Part shown: positions 44,992-56,370 of the stretch, one piece after another
Numbering within the stretch: position 1 is the stretch's first letter
Layout of the letters: the number at the start of each line of letters is the position of its first letter
Assembly (NCBI GenBank): GCA_011316305.1
Contig: SAUG01000086.1
Span: 310,001 to 374,000 of the forward strand
Direction: 5' to 3'
Length of the DNA: 64,000 nt
Source of the DNA: Rusavskia elegans
Lineage: Eukaryota; Ascomycota; Lecanoromycetes; Teloschistales; Teloschistaceae
Translations under genes and position numbers: made by a program
Notes under the pieces: model-generated
Databases searched by the model: none
The model's input: only the letters and a program-made list of their open reading frames with translations
What the model was told of the DNA's origin: nothing

Positions 44992-47136
44992 ATGTCGTCT
45001 ATACCTTCCAAACTTGACCTCAGCACCTTTCCAAACACCTATGTTCTTCAAGCCCATGTACCCGTTGCAGAGCTTCATGACATAGAACAACATCTCATCA
45101 AATCCGGCGCTCCCTTGACGTACGACATCTGCGAAGCCAGACTCGTACTGGGCTACATTTCCAAGTCCCGGAGGGCCAAGTTTGAGCTTCAGGCTGGGAA
45201 CGTACAATTCACGCCAATTGATGCCTTGGATCCGTCAGATACTGTCTCCCCGGAACTTGAACCCGAAAGCCCAGAGTTGCCTCCAGTAAAAAGACGCAAG
45301 CTTCAAGATACCGAAACAGAGTCAACGACTGACGAGTCGACGGCTAGCAAGCATGAAGATTCGTCGACCATTGGCTCCGAAACCGAGGCTGAGCTTGAAG
45401 TAGAAGCAGAGCCCCTGTCCCAACTTTCGATCTCTCAAGCTTCAACTTCCCAAACAATCGACTCTTCGCCGCCTCCAGAACTGCCTCCAAAACCGTATAA
45501 CCAAAACGATTTTGCAAACCGGATTAAGGTAGTCAATCTTCAGTGGCTGAAAGACTCGGTCCGTTTAGGAAACCCGCAAGACATTCAAAAATATCTCGTC
45601 TACGAGGCCGAACTTCTCCCTTCTCAAACAGGTTCGCAAACGCCTAAACCTCGTGCAGCGGAGCCGGTTCCAGTACAAATAGGCCCCGAAGCAGACAGAA
45701 AGATTCCCGTAAGAAGCAGTATTCCTAGGGAAATCGTGCATCGCGCAAAAGCTGAGGCCGAGTCCAAGCCGGAGCCCAGGGCCTACTTCCCCAGAGCTTC
45801 TAAACGTGATCGCGTTTCCGCCGCTGCGAAACATGATTTCTCAAACCGGAGTTTCACATCTACAACCTCCCGGGACCCCCGGCCTCAGCGAACGCGATTG
45901 CTCCATCAAACTACTTCTGAGCATGAAGAAGGCGTTTCCGGAACCCTCCCACCCATGCCTGATTGGGTACATCAAAACAAAGTGTACTCGTGCCAACGTG
46001 CCACACCCCTCAATAGCCCCAATGATGCCTTTATCGCCCAATTGAAAGAGATCAGGGCTGCCCGTCTCCTCACAAACGACGGGATAGGCGTCCGTGCCTA
46101 CAGCACCAGTATCGCTTCGTTGGCCGCCTACCCATACCAAATCCAGAGTACTGGCGAGATTCTAGCTTTGCCGGGCTGCGACCAGAAAATTGCTCATCTT
46201 TTCTACGAATGGCAGAACTCTCCCGATCATCGCATCCAAGCTGCTAAAGATATTGCGGACGACCCTGTGCTCAAGGTTTTACGCTTGTTTTACGAGATCT
46301 GGGGCGTTGGTGCTGCCACAGCCAGAGAATTCTACTACGCACAGAAATGGCGAGATCTAGACGACATCGTTGAATTCGGATGGAACAGCCTGAGCCGTGT
46401 GCAGCAGATAGGGGTGAAGTACTATGATGAGTTCTTGCTCAAACTGCCAAGAGCTGAAGTGGAGGCCATTGCAGATGTCGTGAAACACCACGCACAAAAG
46501 GTTGTGGGCGAGAGGGTTCAATGCGTTATCGTTGGCGGCTACCGACGTGGCAAAGCCGAAAGTGGAGACGTTGACCTAATACTCAGTCATCCAGAGCAGA
46601 GCGCTACAGCTGGCTTGGTAGACAAGGTAGTCAAGAGCCTAGAGCAAGAGGGGTGGATCACTCACACTTTGACTCTGAATTTGACCAACACGAAAAGAGG
46701 CCAGGAGACTTTACCGTACATCACCAACACAAAAGGCGCTGGGTTCGATACTCTCGACAAGGCTTTGGTGGTCTGGCAAAACCAACCACAGCCCAATAAG
46801 GGCGTGGGTGATGCCCAGGGAAAGGAGGTTAAGAACCCGAACCCTCATCGCCGAGTCGATATCATCATCTCGCCCTGGCGAACTGTCGGGTGTGCGGTGG
46901 CAGGGTGGACATCAGGCACTACTTTCCAACGAGACCTACGACGTTACGCGAAGAAAGTGAAAGGATGGAAGTTCGATAGTAGTGGCGTTCGGGAAAGAGG
47001 GTCGGGGAAGTGGATTGATCTTGAAGGCTGGGCGGACCCGAGGACGAGATGTGGGGATCCACTTGAAGCCGAGAAGAGGGTATTCGAGGAATTGGGACTT
47101 CAGTACCAGGAGCCTTGGGATAGATGCACTGGATGA
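44992..47136 (+). CDS. POL4: Family X DNA polymerase (Pol4; lambda/mu type)
   Basis: A single exon, 714 aa from the first ATG (MSSIPSKLDLSTFPNTYVL); the upstream in-frame codon is TTG. The N-terminal BRCT region is interrupted by an acidic Ser/Glu insert and resumes at RIKVVNLQWLKDSVRLGNP. A basic Pro-rich linker follows. The 8-kDa (lyase) domain starts near residue 325 (DWVHQNKVYSCQRATPLNSP), with the helix-hairpin-helix elements TGEILALPGC and FYEIWGVGAATAREFY. The palm has VGGYRRGKAESGDVDLIL with two catalytic aspartates (about residues 524-528) and HRRVDIIISPWRTVG with the third (about 622). GWTSGTTFQRDLR takes the place of the YFTGS element. Pol4 fills gaps in non-homologous end joining and base excision repair. 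It is tail to tail with DNA ligase I. Confidence 0.93.
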   Translation: MSSIPSKLDLSTFPNTYVLQAHVPVAELHDIEQHLIKSGAPLTYDICEARLVLGYISKSRRAKFELQAGNVQFTPIDALDPSDTVSPELEPESPELPPVKRRKLQDTETESTTDESTASKHEDSSTIGSETEAELEVEAEPLSQLSISQASTSQTIDSSPPPELPPKPYNQNDFANRIKVVNLQWLKDSVRLGNPQDIQKYLVYEAELLPSQTGSQTPKPRAAEPVPVQIGPEADRKIPVRSSIPREIVHRAKAEAESKPEPRAYFPRASKRDRVSAAAKHDFSNRSFTSTTSRDPRPQRTRLLHQTTSEHEEGVSGTLPPMPDWVHQNKVYSCQRATPLNSPNDAFIAQLKEIRAARLLTNDGIGVRAYSTSIASLAAYPYQIQSTGEILALPGCDQKIAHLFYEWQNSPDHRIQAAKDIADDPVLKVLRLFYEIWGVGAATAREFYYAQKWRDLDDIVEFGWNSLSRVQQIGVKYYDEFLLKLPRAEVEAIADVVKHHAQKVVGERVQCVIVGGYRRGKAESGDVDLILSHPEQSATAGLVDKVVKSLEQEGWITHTLTLNLTNTKRGQETLPYITNTKGAGFDTLDKALVVWQNQPQPNKGVGDAQGKEVKNPNPHRRVDIIISPWRTVGCAVAGWTSGTTFQRDLRRYAKKVKGWKFDSSGVRERGSGKWIDLEGWADPRTRCGDPLEAEKRVFEELGLQYQEPWDRCTG

Positions 47137-47417
47137 TACGTGGATGCCGACAACTCCACCTGATGTTGACTCCACGGCATGGGTACTCAAGCTTTGTCTT
47201 GGATAATGAAACCCCGGACCCCCCATAAGAATTGTCAGCTTCTACCGGGTAAACAGGATAGTTATATATGTAGTCGACTCATATATAGCGCGAATGACAT
47301 ACCAAATCTTGTTGACTCGGGAACATCAAGCAGTTGGCCGTCCCCTTTTCTAAGCGCCTTGCTCAAATCTGTAAAAAGCCCAGCATTCATCATGCAGATA
47401 TGCGACAAAAGATTACC
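47137..47417. other. Short convergent gap between POL4 and CDC9
   Basis: 281 bp between the two stop codons, shared 3' UTR space. It contains a TATATATG-rich patch at about 47262-47290 that may serve polyadenylation. Confidence 0.5.
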
Positions 47418-50372
47418 TCAGTACTCGAAATCATCGTCAATACTCGGCCCCTTATCCTTCCCAACATTCTCCTGCTTCCGGTACAATTCTACAACCATTC
47501 GACTCTCCGTCGCTTGTTCCGGCTTCTTATCCTCTCTCACCTTCAAGAACCTCGGGAACCTCAAGCTGATTCCTTTTCCGCAGGCGTCGCCCAACGCTTC
47601 CGCGCCAGCTTTGTATCGCGGACTCAGGGTCAAATCAGCAGTCTTGATTTCCCACACAACACGCGGCTCGAACCATACGTCTGGCTGATCCTTCGGAACC
47701 GTTGAATGCAAATAGAAGGGTTTGGGCTTTTCGATGGTGACTTCGCTGAGCGTAGAATGCAGCTCCTCTAAGATTGCTTCCGAGAACCCCGTACCGATGT
47801 TGCAAACGCTCTCGTACGTCTGCTTGATCGCATTGTAGCATGCCAATAGGAAGGCTCCATAGACACTCGTTCGTTTACCCTTGCCGTAGTACGCACCAAG
47901 AACGACCAGGTCGAGAGAATCACCGATACCCGTCAGGTAATCTTTCTTGACTTTGAGCCAGTTGCGGCTCCGTTTGCTGGGTTCGTAGCCGCTTTCATCC
48001 GTATCCAGCATTTTGACCATGAGTCCTTCACAAGAAGCTTTGACGGATTCGTCAAGAAGTGTTTGGATCTCTTCGAGGTCGGAGGTATCGCCGTACTGAG
48101 CAAAGGCGAACTCGCCCTCCACTGGTGCGAAAGCTTGTTGTAGAAGCTCGCGGCGCTCGCGGAGAGGCTTTTCAACGACTGCCTAGTTCTTGGGTCAGCC
48201 CGCCAGACAAGGGTTCGGAATCAAACATACTTCGCCGTTGTAAAAGAGCATGTCGAACGCAAAAACGCAGACTTTGACCTTGACGTCCTCAACCTTGACA
48301 TCTTTGCGTTTACGGGTCATGAGCTGCTGAAAAGGCAGGACCTTCTTGTCAACCATGTCCCACGCTACGGTCTCGCAGTCGAGCACGAAACTCTTGGTTT
48401 CACTCTTGATCCAAGTATCGAGCTTAGCAAGAATATCAGGATACTTCTTCGAGAGATCCTCGGAATTTCTTGAAAAGATGGCGGAGAGTCCTTTTCTCCC
48501 CTTTACAATAGGTAAAGTACTTGTATATTGTTGTGGTGAATCTTCAGCGACGTAATGGATCTGCGCACGCTCACCATCGTATTTGTATTCGCAGGTGAAG
48601 TTCTTCCCTTCGAATCGATCAAGTACTTCAGTAATGGACTTGGTAGGCTTTGCTAACATGGGCTTCAGTGGTACACCGGGCTGCAACTTGCAGTTCTCAC
48701 GAAGATGGAAAATGCCATGCTCAAGCATGGCTGGAATGATCACTTCATAGCTCGGTAGTTCACTAATCGGGGTCAGTAATACCAACGGGATGAGTGGAAA
48801 CCACTCACCTGTAAACTGTCTTCAGGATAGCTTCCCCCTTCGCTAGTTGTTCGCTGCTGGGAAGCTTTTTGCCCTTTCTCTCCGTCTCATAAATGACCAT
48901 CGCGTGAGCTAAGGCTACCAAGACGGTCTTCTCAGCAAGCCCAAGTCTCAGCTTCCCTTCCAAAAATCGTATGATGAATTTCGTTTCACTGGCCCCTCCC
49001 TTGTCCTTGGTGATGTCGACCCCTTTGCCACCTTTCCCAGCAAGCGCCACGTCTGCGGAAGAAAGTAGCTTCTTGATGCCAGCTACCTTTCGTCCTTGGG
49101 AGCCATCGCCTGAGACGGTTGCGATACCCATGAGGCCATCTAGGACACCTTTTACAGTCAAAGCCTTGGGCTTGAACATGGTAGGCTGGCTGGAACGACT
49201 CTTTGCTGCTACCAACCCCAGATCTCCAATCTCGGCTTGATCAGCTTTGATGATCTGCAAGCTTCTACCTGTGGTCTCTCCTATCGCTTTCATGATCAGG
49301 GACTCGCCAATGCCCAGTTCTACCCCTGCGTAATCGGCAGCAAGCTTATTGATCATGAGCTGTACCGTGGGCAATAGATCATGTGGCGTAAGACGCAGGA
49401 CTTGTCGAAGAAGAAGTGAGCAGTGAGAGGAGATGATTAATCGTTTGGTGGTCATCTCGATCAAGGAAAAGGTGGTGCATAGAGCTGCGTACGGCACGGG
49501 ATCGCCTTGCTTCCAATCCGGGTAGGGGTCTTTCCCACTGCTCTTCAAAGTCGATTGCACCTTTTCTCTCGCTTTTGCGGCCACCTCGGGTGCTTCTTCA
49601 TCCTCCGACTCTGCTTCCTTATTGTCAGCGTGAGACAAAGCACCGTTCACCTCGGCATCTTCTGCATCAGGGCTAGCATCATCATTCGCATCTTGTAGCG
49701 GCTTAGCTGTCTGTGCATGCGGCCGGAGCTTCTTTTTGTCCGTCCCTCTGGACTTGGTGTGGCCCACCTTGGACATTACGTCTTTGGACGATTTGGACGA
49801 TGATTCAGACTTGTCCACGACTTCTGTGGCTTCATTTGTTGGTGTATTCTTTGACGATGGCTTGGGAGAGATGTGAGATACCTGAATCCTCTTCTCGGGT
49901 CCACTGCGTCGAGATCGCTTCTTGACTGGCTCCTCATCAACGTCGTTGTTGTCGGGATCAAGGTGTCGAGTGCTTCTTTTATGAGACTTGATTGGATCGG
50001 AGCCTGAATCTCCAGCTTTGTGCAGCTTCTTTCTTGGCTCGGGATCCTTGGGCTCTTCGTCGTCAGCCGAGCCTGGATCGGATTGCATTGCAGTATCCGT
50101 TTGTTCAAGGTCATCGCCGCCCACGGCTGCTACTTGATCGAGGGGCCGGGCGATCTCGCCATTGATATTGTCTTGATCTTCCTTTTTTGGGGGGGTGTTG
50201 AAGGCTAGGGTGGACTGCTGAGGTTTGACGCTGGGACCATTGGGATGGCCAAAGAATTTACTATTCGATTAAATTATTTAGTGTTGCACCGGACGTAAGA
50301 ATTGACGGGCATGCACTGCAGAGTTCTCTGGGACGATTTGACATACGCAAGAGTAGCTTGCTTGGGCGGCAT
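47418..50372 (-). CDS. CDC9: ATP-dependent DNA ligase I
   Basis: Four exons: 50372-50317, 50260-48809, 48762-48231 and 48182-47418 (2,805 nt, 934 aa). It seals nicks between Okazaki fragments and in excision repair. Splicing exon 1 to exon 2 (donor GTGCAT) yields QRTLHKFF, a perfect PCNA-interacting PIP box (QxxLxxFF) created across the junction. A long acidic/basic disordered N-terminal region follows, then the DNA-binding domain. The catalytic core has motif I KYDGERAQ with the adenylated Lys, FVLDCETVAWD (motif III), CEGLMVKM (motif IV) and WLKVKKDY (motif V). The OB domain ends near SLRFPRFLKVREDK. Introns 2 and 3 (46 and 48 nt) split VYSELPSYEV and NGEAVVEKP. The promoter abuts the AT-rich region. 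Confidence 0.94.
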
Positions 50373-50754
50373 GGTTGTATAGAGCTGCTTGGTGAAGCTG
50401 ATCGAATTCAATGAAGCTGTATTTGACCGAGTGTGAGGGTGGGCGTGTTGTACGTATAGGGGAGCGCTATCAGGTGTGGTGCGTGAAGGTCGACAGCAAC
50501 GAATCCATACTGCTAAGTATTGCCGTGAGAAGCGGTAGGCAGCCACAGCTTGGTAACACTGAGGCCTGACGGCGCTCCTGTAGATGGAATGGAGCAGCCT
50601 TAACCTGAGATGCGAGTACAGAAAGTCGACGCGTCGCAAGATCTCGCGTAAAGTGGCTGATGATGTCAGGGTATTTTTACTCTGACATTTCCCCACCAAA
50701 AGCGTATACTCTGTAATATCCTGAGGTAGCAGCTGCAGCATGCGCTGTGAATAT
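50373..50754. promoter_or_regulatory. CDC9 promoter and last normal-composition DNA
   Basis: About 380 bp of ordinary composition. It contains GTCGACGCGTCG-type sequence near 50625-50635 (plus strand AAAGTCGACGCGTCGC). It includes ACGCGT, the MCB core bound by MBF at G1/S genes, which fits a DNA ligase promoter. That assignment is inference from the motif alone. Confidence 0.45.
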
Positions 50755-50976
50755 GGGTATAGTATATAATCACAAGGATATAAATTTTTCTCTAGTATTT
50801 AAAACGGTTTCTCGTGACGGGATATTTATTTAAATTTATACTAGTATTTCCGCTACAGGAAATCGTCTGTTTATATTTCTTTTTATCTAATACTTATTAG
50901 TTTTTTGATTTAATCTACTACGACGTATCTAATTTCATTTATATAAATTATAATCTTTTTATTTCTATCGTCTACG

Positions 50977-51471
50977 TAGATTAGCTACTTCGGATCGAAT
51001 TTTCGTCGATATTTCGAAAACCCGATCCGAGTTTTAACGAGTCGATTTAACCTGATCTATTAAATAGTATAGGTCGATTTCTAAAATTAGAATCGAAAAT
51101 CGAATCGAATTATAAAATAAATATTAATAGAAATCCGATTCGATTTATTAAGCCTTTTATATATAGTAAAATACTATAATTAATATATATAAATACTATT
51201 ATTAATTAAATATATCTATAGATAATATATATAGATAATATATTTACTTTAATTAAACTTGTTTCTAATAGATAGATATATATTTTTATACTAGATTTTA
51301 GTAGTTTTAACGAATTAAATCTAGAAATTTAGGTTCGATCTAGAATCGAATTAATTCGATATCTAGAAAAATCGGAACCGATTCGATTCGGTATTTAGAA
51401 AAGTCGGAACCGACTGGATTCGAATTCGGAATACGAACCCGGATTCGAAATCCGATCCGACGGTTAATCTA
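50977..51471 (-). mobile_element. TIR element copy D (long form, 495 bp)
   Basis: It starts TAGATTAGC and ends GGTTAATCTA, RIP-altered forms of the TAGACTGGCC / GGCCAGTCTA ends seen in other copies. It is flanked by the direct repeat TCGTCTACG (50968-50976 and 51472-51480). Its interior is a diverged reverse-orientation match to copy C (GGAACCGATTCGATTCGG-type segments). It has no coding capacity, so it is non-autonomous. Confidence 0.75.
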
Positions 51472-52889
51472 TCGTCTACGCTATTATATTTTCGAAAATA
51501 AAATTAATTAAATTTATTTACGTACAGACCTCGAAACGGATTGAATCGAGTCGGATTCTAAAACTTCTGACTCGATTCGAAACGAGTTAGAATATCTCCG
51601 GGTTAAATTATAAACGGATTAGAATATAAACGAATTCTCGCGGATTTATTTCGTTTAAAAGACAAATTAATTACTTCCCGCGCTAATATAGATACTAAAC
51701 TAACGTAAATAGACTTTTTAAATATTTTAATATATTAAAAAGTAAAAATTTATATATATTCTATTTCAGCGTTTATATATAATTAATTGTAATTCATTTT
51801 AAAAACTGCTATTTTTAGTAAATTTCGATTTAAATTCGATTCGTTTCGATTCGATCCGATTCGAATCTATTTAGATCGAATTCGGATCGAAAATTTCTAT
51901 ATTCTATTTCGAAAAACATTTACGTACTAGAATCGTTATATTATTTTAATCGAAAGATTATAATAGTAATTAATCTATATTATAGTAGTATAGTATTAAT
52001 ATAATCAATAATTTATTTTATTTAATCGTTAGATTATAAAAGAAATATCTATTTCGAAAATTACTGTTAATAAATTCTATTATAGAATAATGTAAAGATT
52101 TTACGAATTTAAATTTATCTAAATAAATAGCGAGTCATATCGTAATATATATAGCTCTGAATTCTATATAACTATTTAAAAAAAAGAAAATAAAATATAT
52201 TAAATAATTTTAACATTAATTATTATAAAAAAACACAACTATTTTCGAATTAAATTTTTTTTTAAATTATTTACAACTATAATAAAATAGATTTTACGAT
52301 CGATATATTTATCGCGATACTATTAAAATAGATATTATAATCAAAAAAAAAACAGTATTTTAATATTAGAATTAACTAAAACGGAATAATAAACTATAAA
52401 AAAAATTCCATTATCGAACGAAACTTTTTTCTATAATAGAAAATAAATCGACTTTAAATATAATTTTCGATCAATTTTAATGATAATAAACTTAATCTAG
52501 ATTCGAATATATCTATCTAATAATAAAAATTTAAAGAAAAAAGTAATTTATAGAATAAAATAATAAAATAAAATTTTTTTTAAAAAAAATTCTATCTAAT
52601 TCGAATATAGGCTAGCGCGAGTTATAGAAATAAAAAGCTAATAAAAAGAAAATTTAGAAAAAAGTTATAAAAAAAGATATTTTTTAAATATAAAATTTTA
52701 TTCTTTAGAAATTATTTAAAAGAAAATATAAATTAATATTTTTATTTTAAATTGATTTCAAAATTATATGATTTATATCTTCTATTAAAAGTTTAACTAT
52801 ATAGTTTTCGAAAAGATTGTCAATAATTATAAAATCAAAAATATTATTTTAATTAGCTTTTTCAATTATCGAATTTAAATTCTATTTAA
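51472..52889. other. AT-rich remnant sequence
   Basis: RIP-altered DNA with no recognisable ORF. Segments rich in GATTCGAA/TTCGAATC around 51535-51660 and 51830-51900 may be further diverged element pieces, but I could not delimit them. Confidence 0.4.
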
Positions 52890-53166
52890 TTTATTTAATT
52901 TGTTTTGATTTTAATACTCGATAAACCAGTGGTTCGATAAAAAAACAAACGTTAATATACTAGTATCGAATATACAGTAGCAGAGTTTATATTCTAGTTT
53001 AATTAACGTAAATAACGGTTATTTAGAATTTTAATTTAACTTTATTTAGTAATATAATATATCTCTATCGATAATTTAACTAACGTAGAAATTTTTATAG
53101 ATAAATATATCTCGCAGTCATCGTTTCTTCTTTATTTACCAATAATACAAACCTAAAATCCCTTGC
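52890..53166 (+). repeat. Direct repeat S, copy 1
   Basis: It aligns over about 275 bp with 54610-54885 in the same orientation, including TTTATAGATAAATATATC, CTCGCAGT and ATCGTTTCTT. It could be an LTR or internal piece of a second retroelement family; no clear TG...CA ends or target duplication were found. Confidence 0.65.
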
Positions 53167-54404
53167 GTACGTATTTAAAAATGAAATAAATTAATATAGA
53201 TAATCGTTAAAAAAATGAAAATCTATTTACTATAATCGATAGAATATAGATAGTATTTAAAAAAAATATAAAAGATACTATTATAGACCAAAATTAAAAA
53301 ATAAATTAAAAAAATATCGAAGTTACTTTATAAAAATATCGATTATACGAAAAATAATAACTTTTTTATCAAAAAATATAGATATAAAATGAATTTATAT
53401 TAATTAAAATAAAATATTGATTATAGTTAAAATAATACATTGATTTTATTTTTTAAATTTATTATTTTATTAATCGAAAATCTATATGGTAACGATAATT
53501 AAATATTTTATAAAAACTTTAAAATTATTTAAATATAAATATAATCTAATTTAAATTTTTTATTTATTTTAATTGTTTTAATTGTTTTTTTAATATTCGA
53601 TCAATCGTCGATTCCGTAAACAATTCAATGTTAGAACGCTAACGTAAGATATACGATATATAAATTGATATTTCAGTCCAATTAATTTAAATCAAAAAAC
53701 TATATAAAATTAAAACGAATTTATTTCTTAATACGTTCGTAATATAGTTTCTATAGTTTATTTAAAATATAACGTAGCAGAATTTTCGTATGATATATTA
53801 GTATTTTAATTATAAAATATAATCTATTAACGTTATTCCTGCGTTTTATTATAACGTTTTCCTAATAGTTAATATAAACTTCATTCTATTACTAATTTAT
53901 AAAAAGAAATAAATAATAGAAAAAATAAAAAATAATTGGAATCAATTATAAAAAGAATATTAAATAAATAATAATATTGAAAATATAAATTTAGATAGTA
54001 GATTTTATATTGATAGAAAAATCGACTATATTATAAAAAAAATAAAATCAATTATATTTAATTAATCGAATCAAGAAACTGAAATATATATTTTATTTTA
54101 AAAATTAATTGATATTAAAATTTTAAAAAACTATATTTTCTATTATAATTATTTAGTATTTAAATTTGTTACCAAAAATTCAAATTTAAAATTTCCGAAA
54201 AAACTAGATTTGAACTAAATTTTACACAGAGAAATTTTAATTTATTTAATTTCTTTTAAATTCAATTCCAAATTGATCGATTTATACGAATACGAAGCGA
54301 TTTGATATAGAATATCTCTATATAAATTCTATATAAAAATCGATTTTAACGATAAAATATATTTAAATATTAGTTAACTTTCGAAAGATTCGAATTTTCG
54401 ATCC
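53167..54404. other. AT-rich remnant sequence between repeat copies
   Basis: RIP-altered sequence without recognisable features beyond short tracts of A and T. It may be the interior of an element bounded by the S repeats. Confidence 0.35.
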
Positions 54405-54611
54405 TGTAACGTCTTTGTATATCAGAAAACGTTACGCTCGCGTCTAGCTATAGTCGTAGACGTCGTCCGAACTATTAAATAGTAAAGAAATCCTAGCGTA
54501 AACTACTATAACTAATATCGTATAGTTGTAAAAATAAAATTATAATATTACGAAGCGTTTTCGTTACGTAGTTTAATTATAAAAAAAATAAAGCGGTATT
54601 TAATAACTATT
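54405..54611 (+). repeat. Truncated LTR of the retroelement family (R1)
   Basis: It begins TGTAACGTCTTTGTATATC, the least altered form of the LTR start seen at 55226, 58332 and 61546. It matches the LTR for about 205 bp and then switches directly into repeat S copy 2. The right half of the LTR is missing. Confidence 0.7.
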
Positions 54612-54885
54612 TAGTTAATTTGTTTTGGTTTTAGTATCCGATAAACCAATGATTCGATAAGTAAATCAAACGTTGATATATTATAATTAAATATACGGTA
54701 GTAGAATTTATATTCTAGTTTAATTAATATAAATAACAGTTTATTCTATAGAATTTTAACTTAAATTTATTTAATAATATTACGAATTCTTCTACCGATA
54801 ATTTAACGTAGAAATTTTTATAGATAAATATATCTCGCAGTTATCGTTTCTTTTTTTTATACTAATAATATAAGCCTAAAACCTT
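54612..54885 (+). repeat. Direct repeat S, copy 2
   Basis: Second copy of the S repeat, abutting the truncated LTR R1 on its left and a (TA)n run at 54887-54905 on its right. Confidence 0.65.
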
Positions 54886-55225
54886 TTATATATATATATA
54901 TATATTTCAGTAATAACTATACCGTAACTAAACCAGACTATAGTATATCTATAATAACTATATCTACCCGCGCGATCGTCGATTACCTCGTTATAATTAG
55001 AATAATCTATTTCGATTTTAGTTTAGATTTTTTTTATCGCTTTTAAAACGCGCTATCCGATCTCTTTACCGCCTTTTAATTAAATCGACCGGGTAAAGCT
55101 TCTAGCCGTAGTAGCTAGTAACTTTTTTAAAGCTATACGGGCTAAAGAATACTTTAATAGTTGAACGGAACGTTTAGGTACTGATTATAACTTATATAAT
55201 AAATATAAATACAGCGACGACTATT
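54886..55225. other. Sequence left of the complete retroelement, ending in its target duplication
   Basis: It starts with a TA microsatellite and holds moderately AT-rich sequence. The last five bases (55221-55225, CTATT) are the left target-site duplication of the retroelement. Confidence 0.5.
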
Positions 55226-56210
55226 TATAACGTCTTTGTATATCAGAAAGCGTTACGTTCGAGTCTAGCTACAGCCGTAGACTTAGTCCGAACTACTAAA
55301 TAGTAAGGGAGTTCTAGTATAGATTATCGCGACTAATTCTATATAGCTGTAAAGATACGGTCGTAATATTACGAGGTATCTTCGTTATAGAGGTAATTAA
55401 AAAGAGAAAAACTAAAAGTATTTAATAATTATATTAACGACTAACGAGAGAAACTATCTAATAGAAATAAAGAAATAATATATATAATAAAATTAGCCGA
55501 TAATATCGATAGATAGCCGTCTATTAAAAGATCCTATTATAAAAGTCGGTTATAGCGACTATAGACGGCTATAGATAATTAGCCTCGTTTCGCTAGCTAA
55601 TTTTCTAAAGTATTTTTATAGAATTATAAATATAATATAACTCTTTCTATATCGTTTTTTATCTAGCCTTTCCGTATATAGAATATTTAAGGCTCGACTA
55701 ATTTCTTCCTTTATTTTTTTCTTTTAATATTCTTATTATATATTTTCGAAAAGGAAATTATTTAAAATCTTTTCGTCGAATCTAATTTCGGGGTATCGTT
55801 ATATCTTTTTTATATAGTCTTTATACTCGTGGTCTTTTAAAAGAATATAAAGTTAAAGTTAATAGTAATATTTATAGCGAATATATTCGGATTTATAAAT
55901 TTTATAATCTTTTAATTTTTAATACGACCTGTATATTTTATTTTACCTATTATAATTCCGCTACCGTTCGTAGAGAAATATTTTAAAGATAAAAAAAATA
56001 AATTTCGTTCTAATATTAAAAATATCTTTAAAAAATATACTAAAACGCGTTATCGTATCGAATCGTTTTTAGATTTTAAAAAAGAAATTCGTAATTAGCG
56101 TCTTATTTAGGAGTCGGATCTCCGCCGATTTTTCGGAAAGTAAAAGTATTTTATTATTTATTATCGCGTTTTAGATAAACGTAAAAGTAATTATATCGTT
56201 TAGAAATAAC

Positions 56211-56370
56211 TAGTCTGGCCGTTTTGTCGGGTTTCGAACTCGGATCGAAGAAACCGACTCGAGTTTCTAACCGTATTAGGAAGGAAACTAACTTTAATTA
56301 GTAATTTTAACGCGTTAGCCACGTTTATCGCGAAGTCGGATCGCTATTTTAGACCGAAGTGGCCAGCCTA
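56211..56370 (+). mobile_element. TIR element copy A (short form, 160 bp)
   Basis: The ends are TAGTCTGGCC and GGCCAGCCTA, with flanks GAAATAAC (56203-56210) and GAAATAAT (56371-56378). The flanks are an 8-bp duplication with one C/T difference, as RIP would make. It sits inside retroelement 1. The same site without the insertion is readable in retroelement 2 at 60535-60542 (GAAATAAC followed by GCGTTTTATAAAG). Confidence 0.85.
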
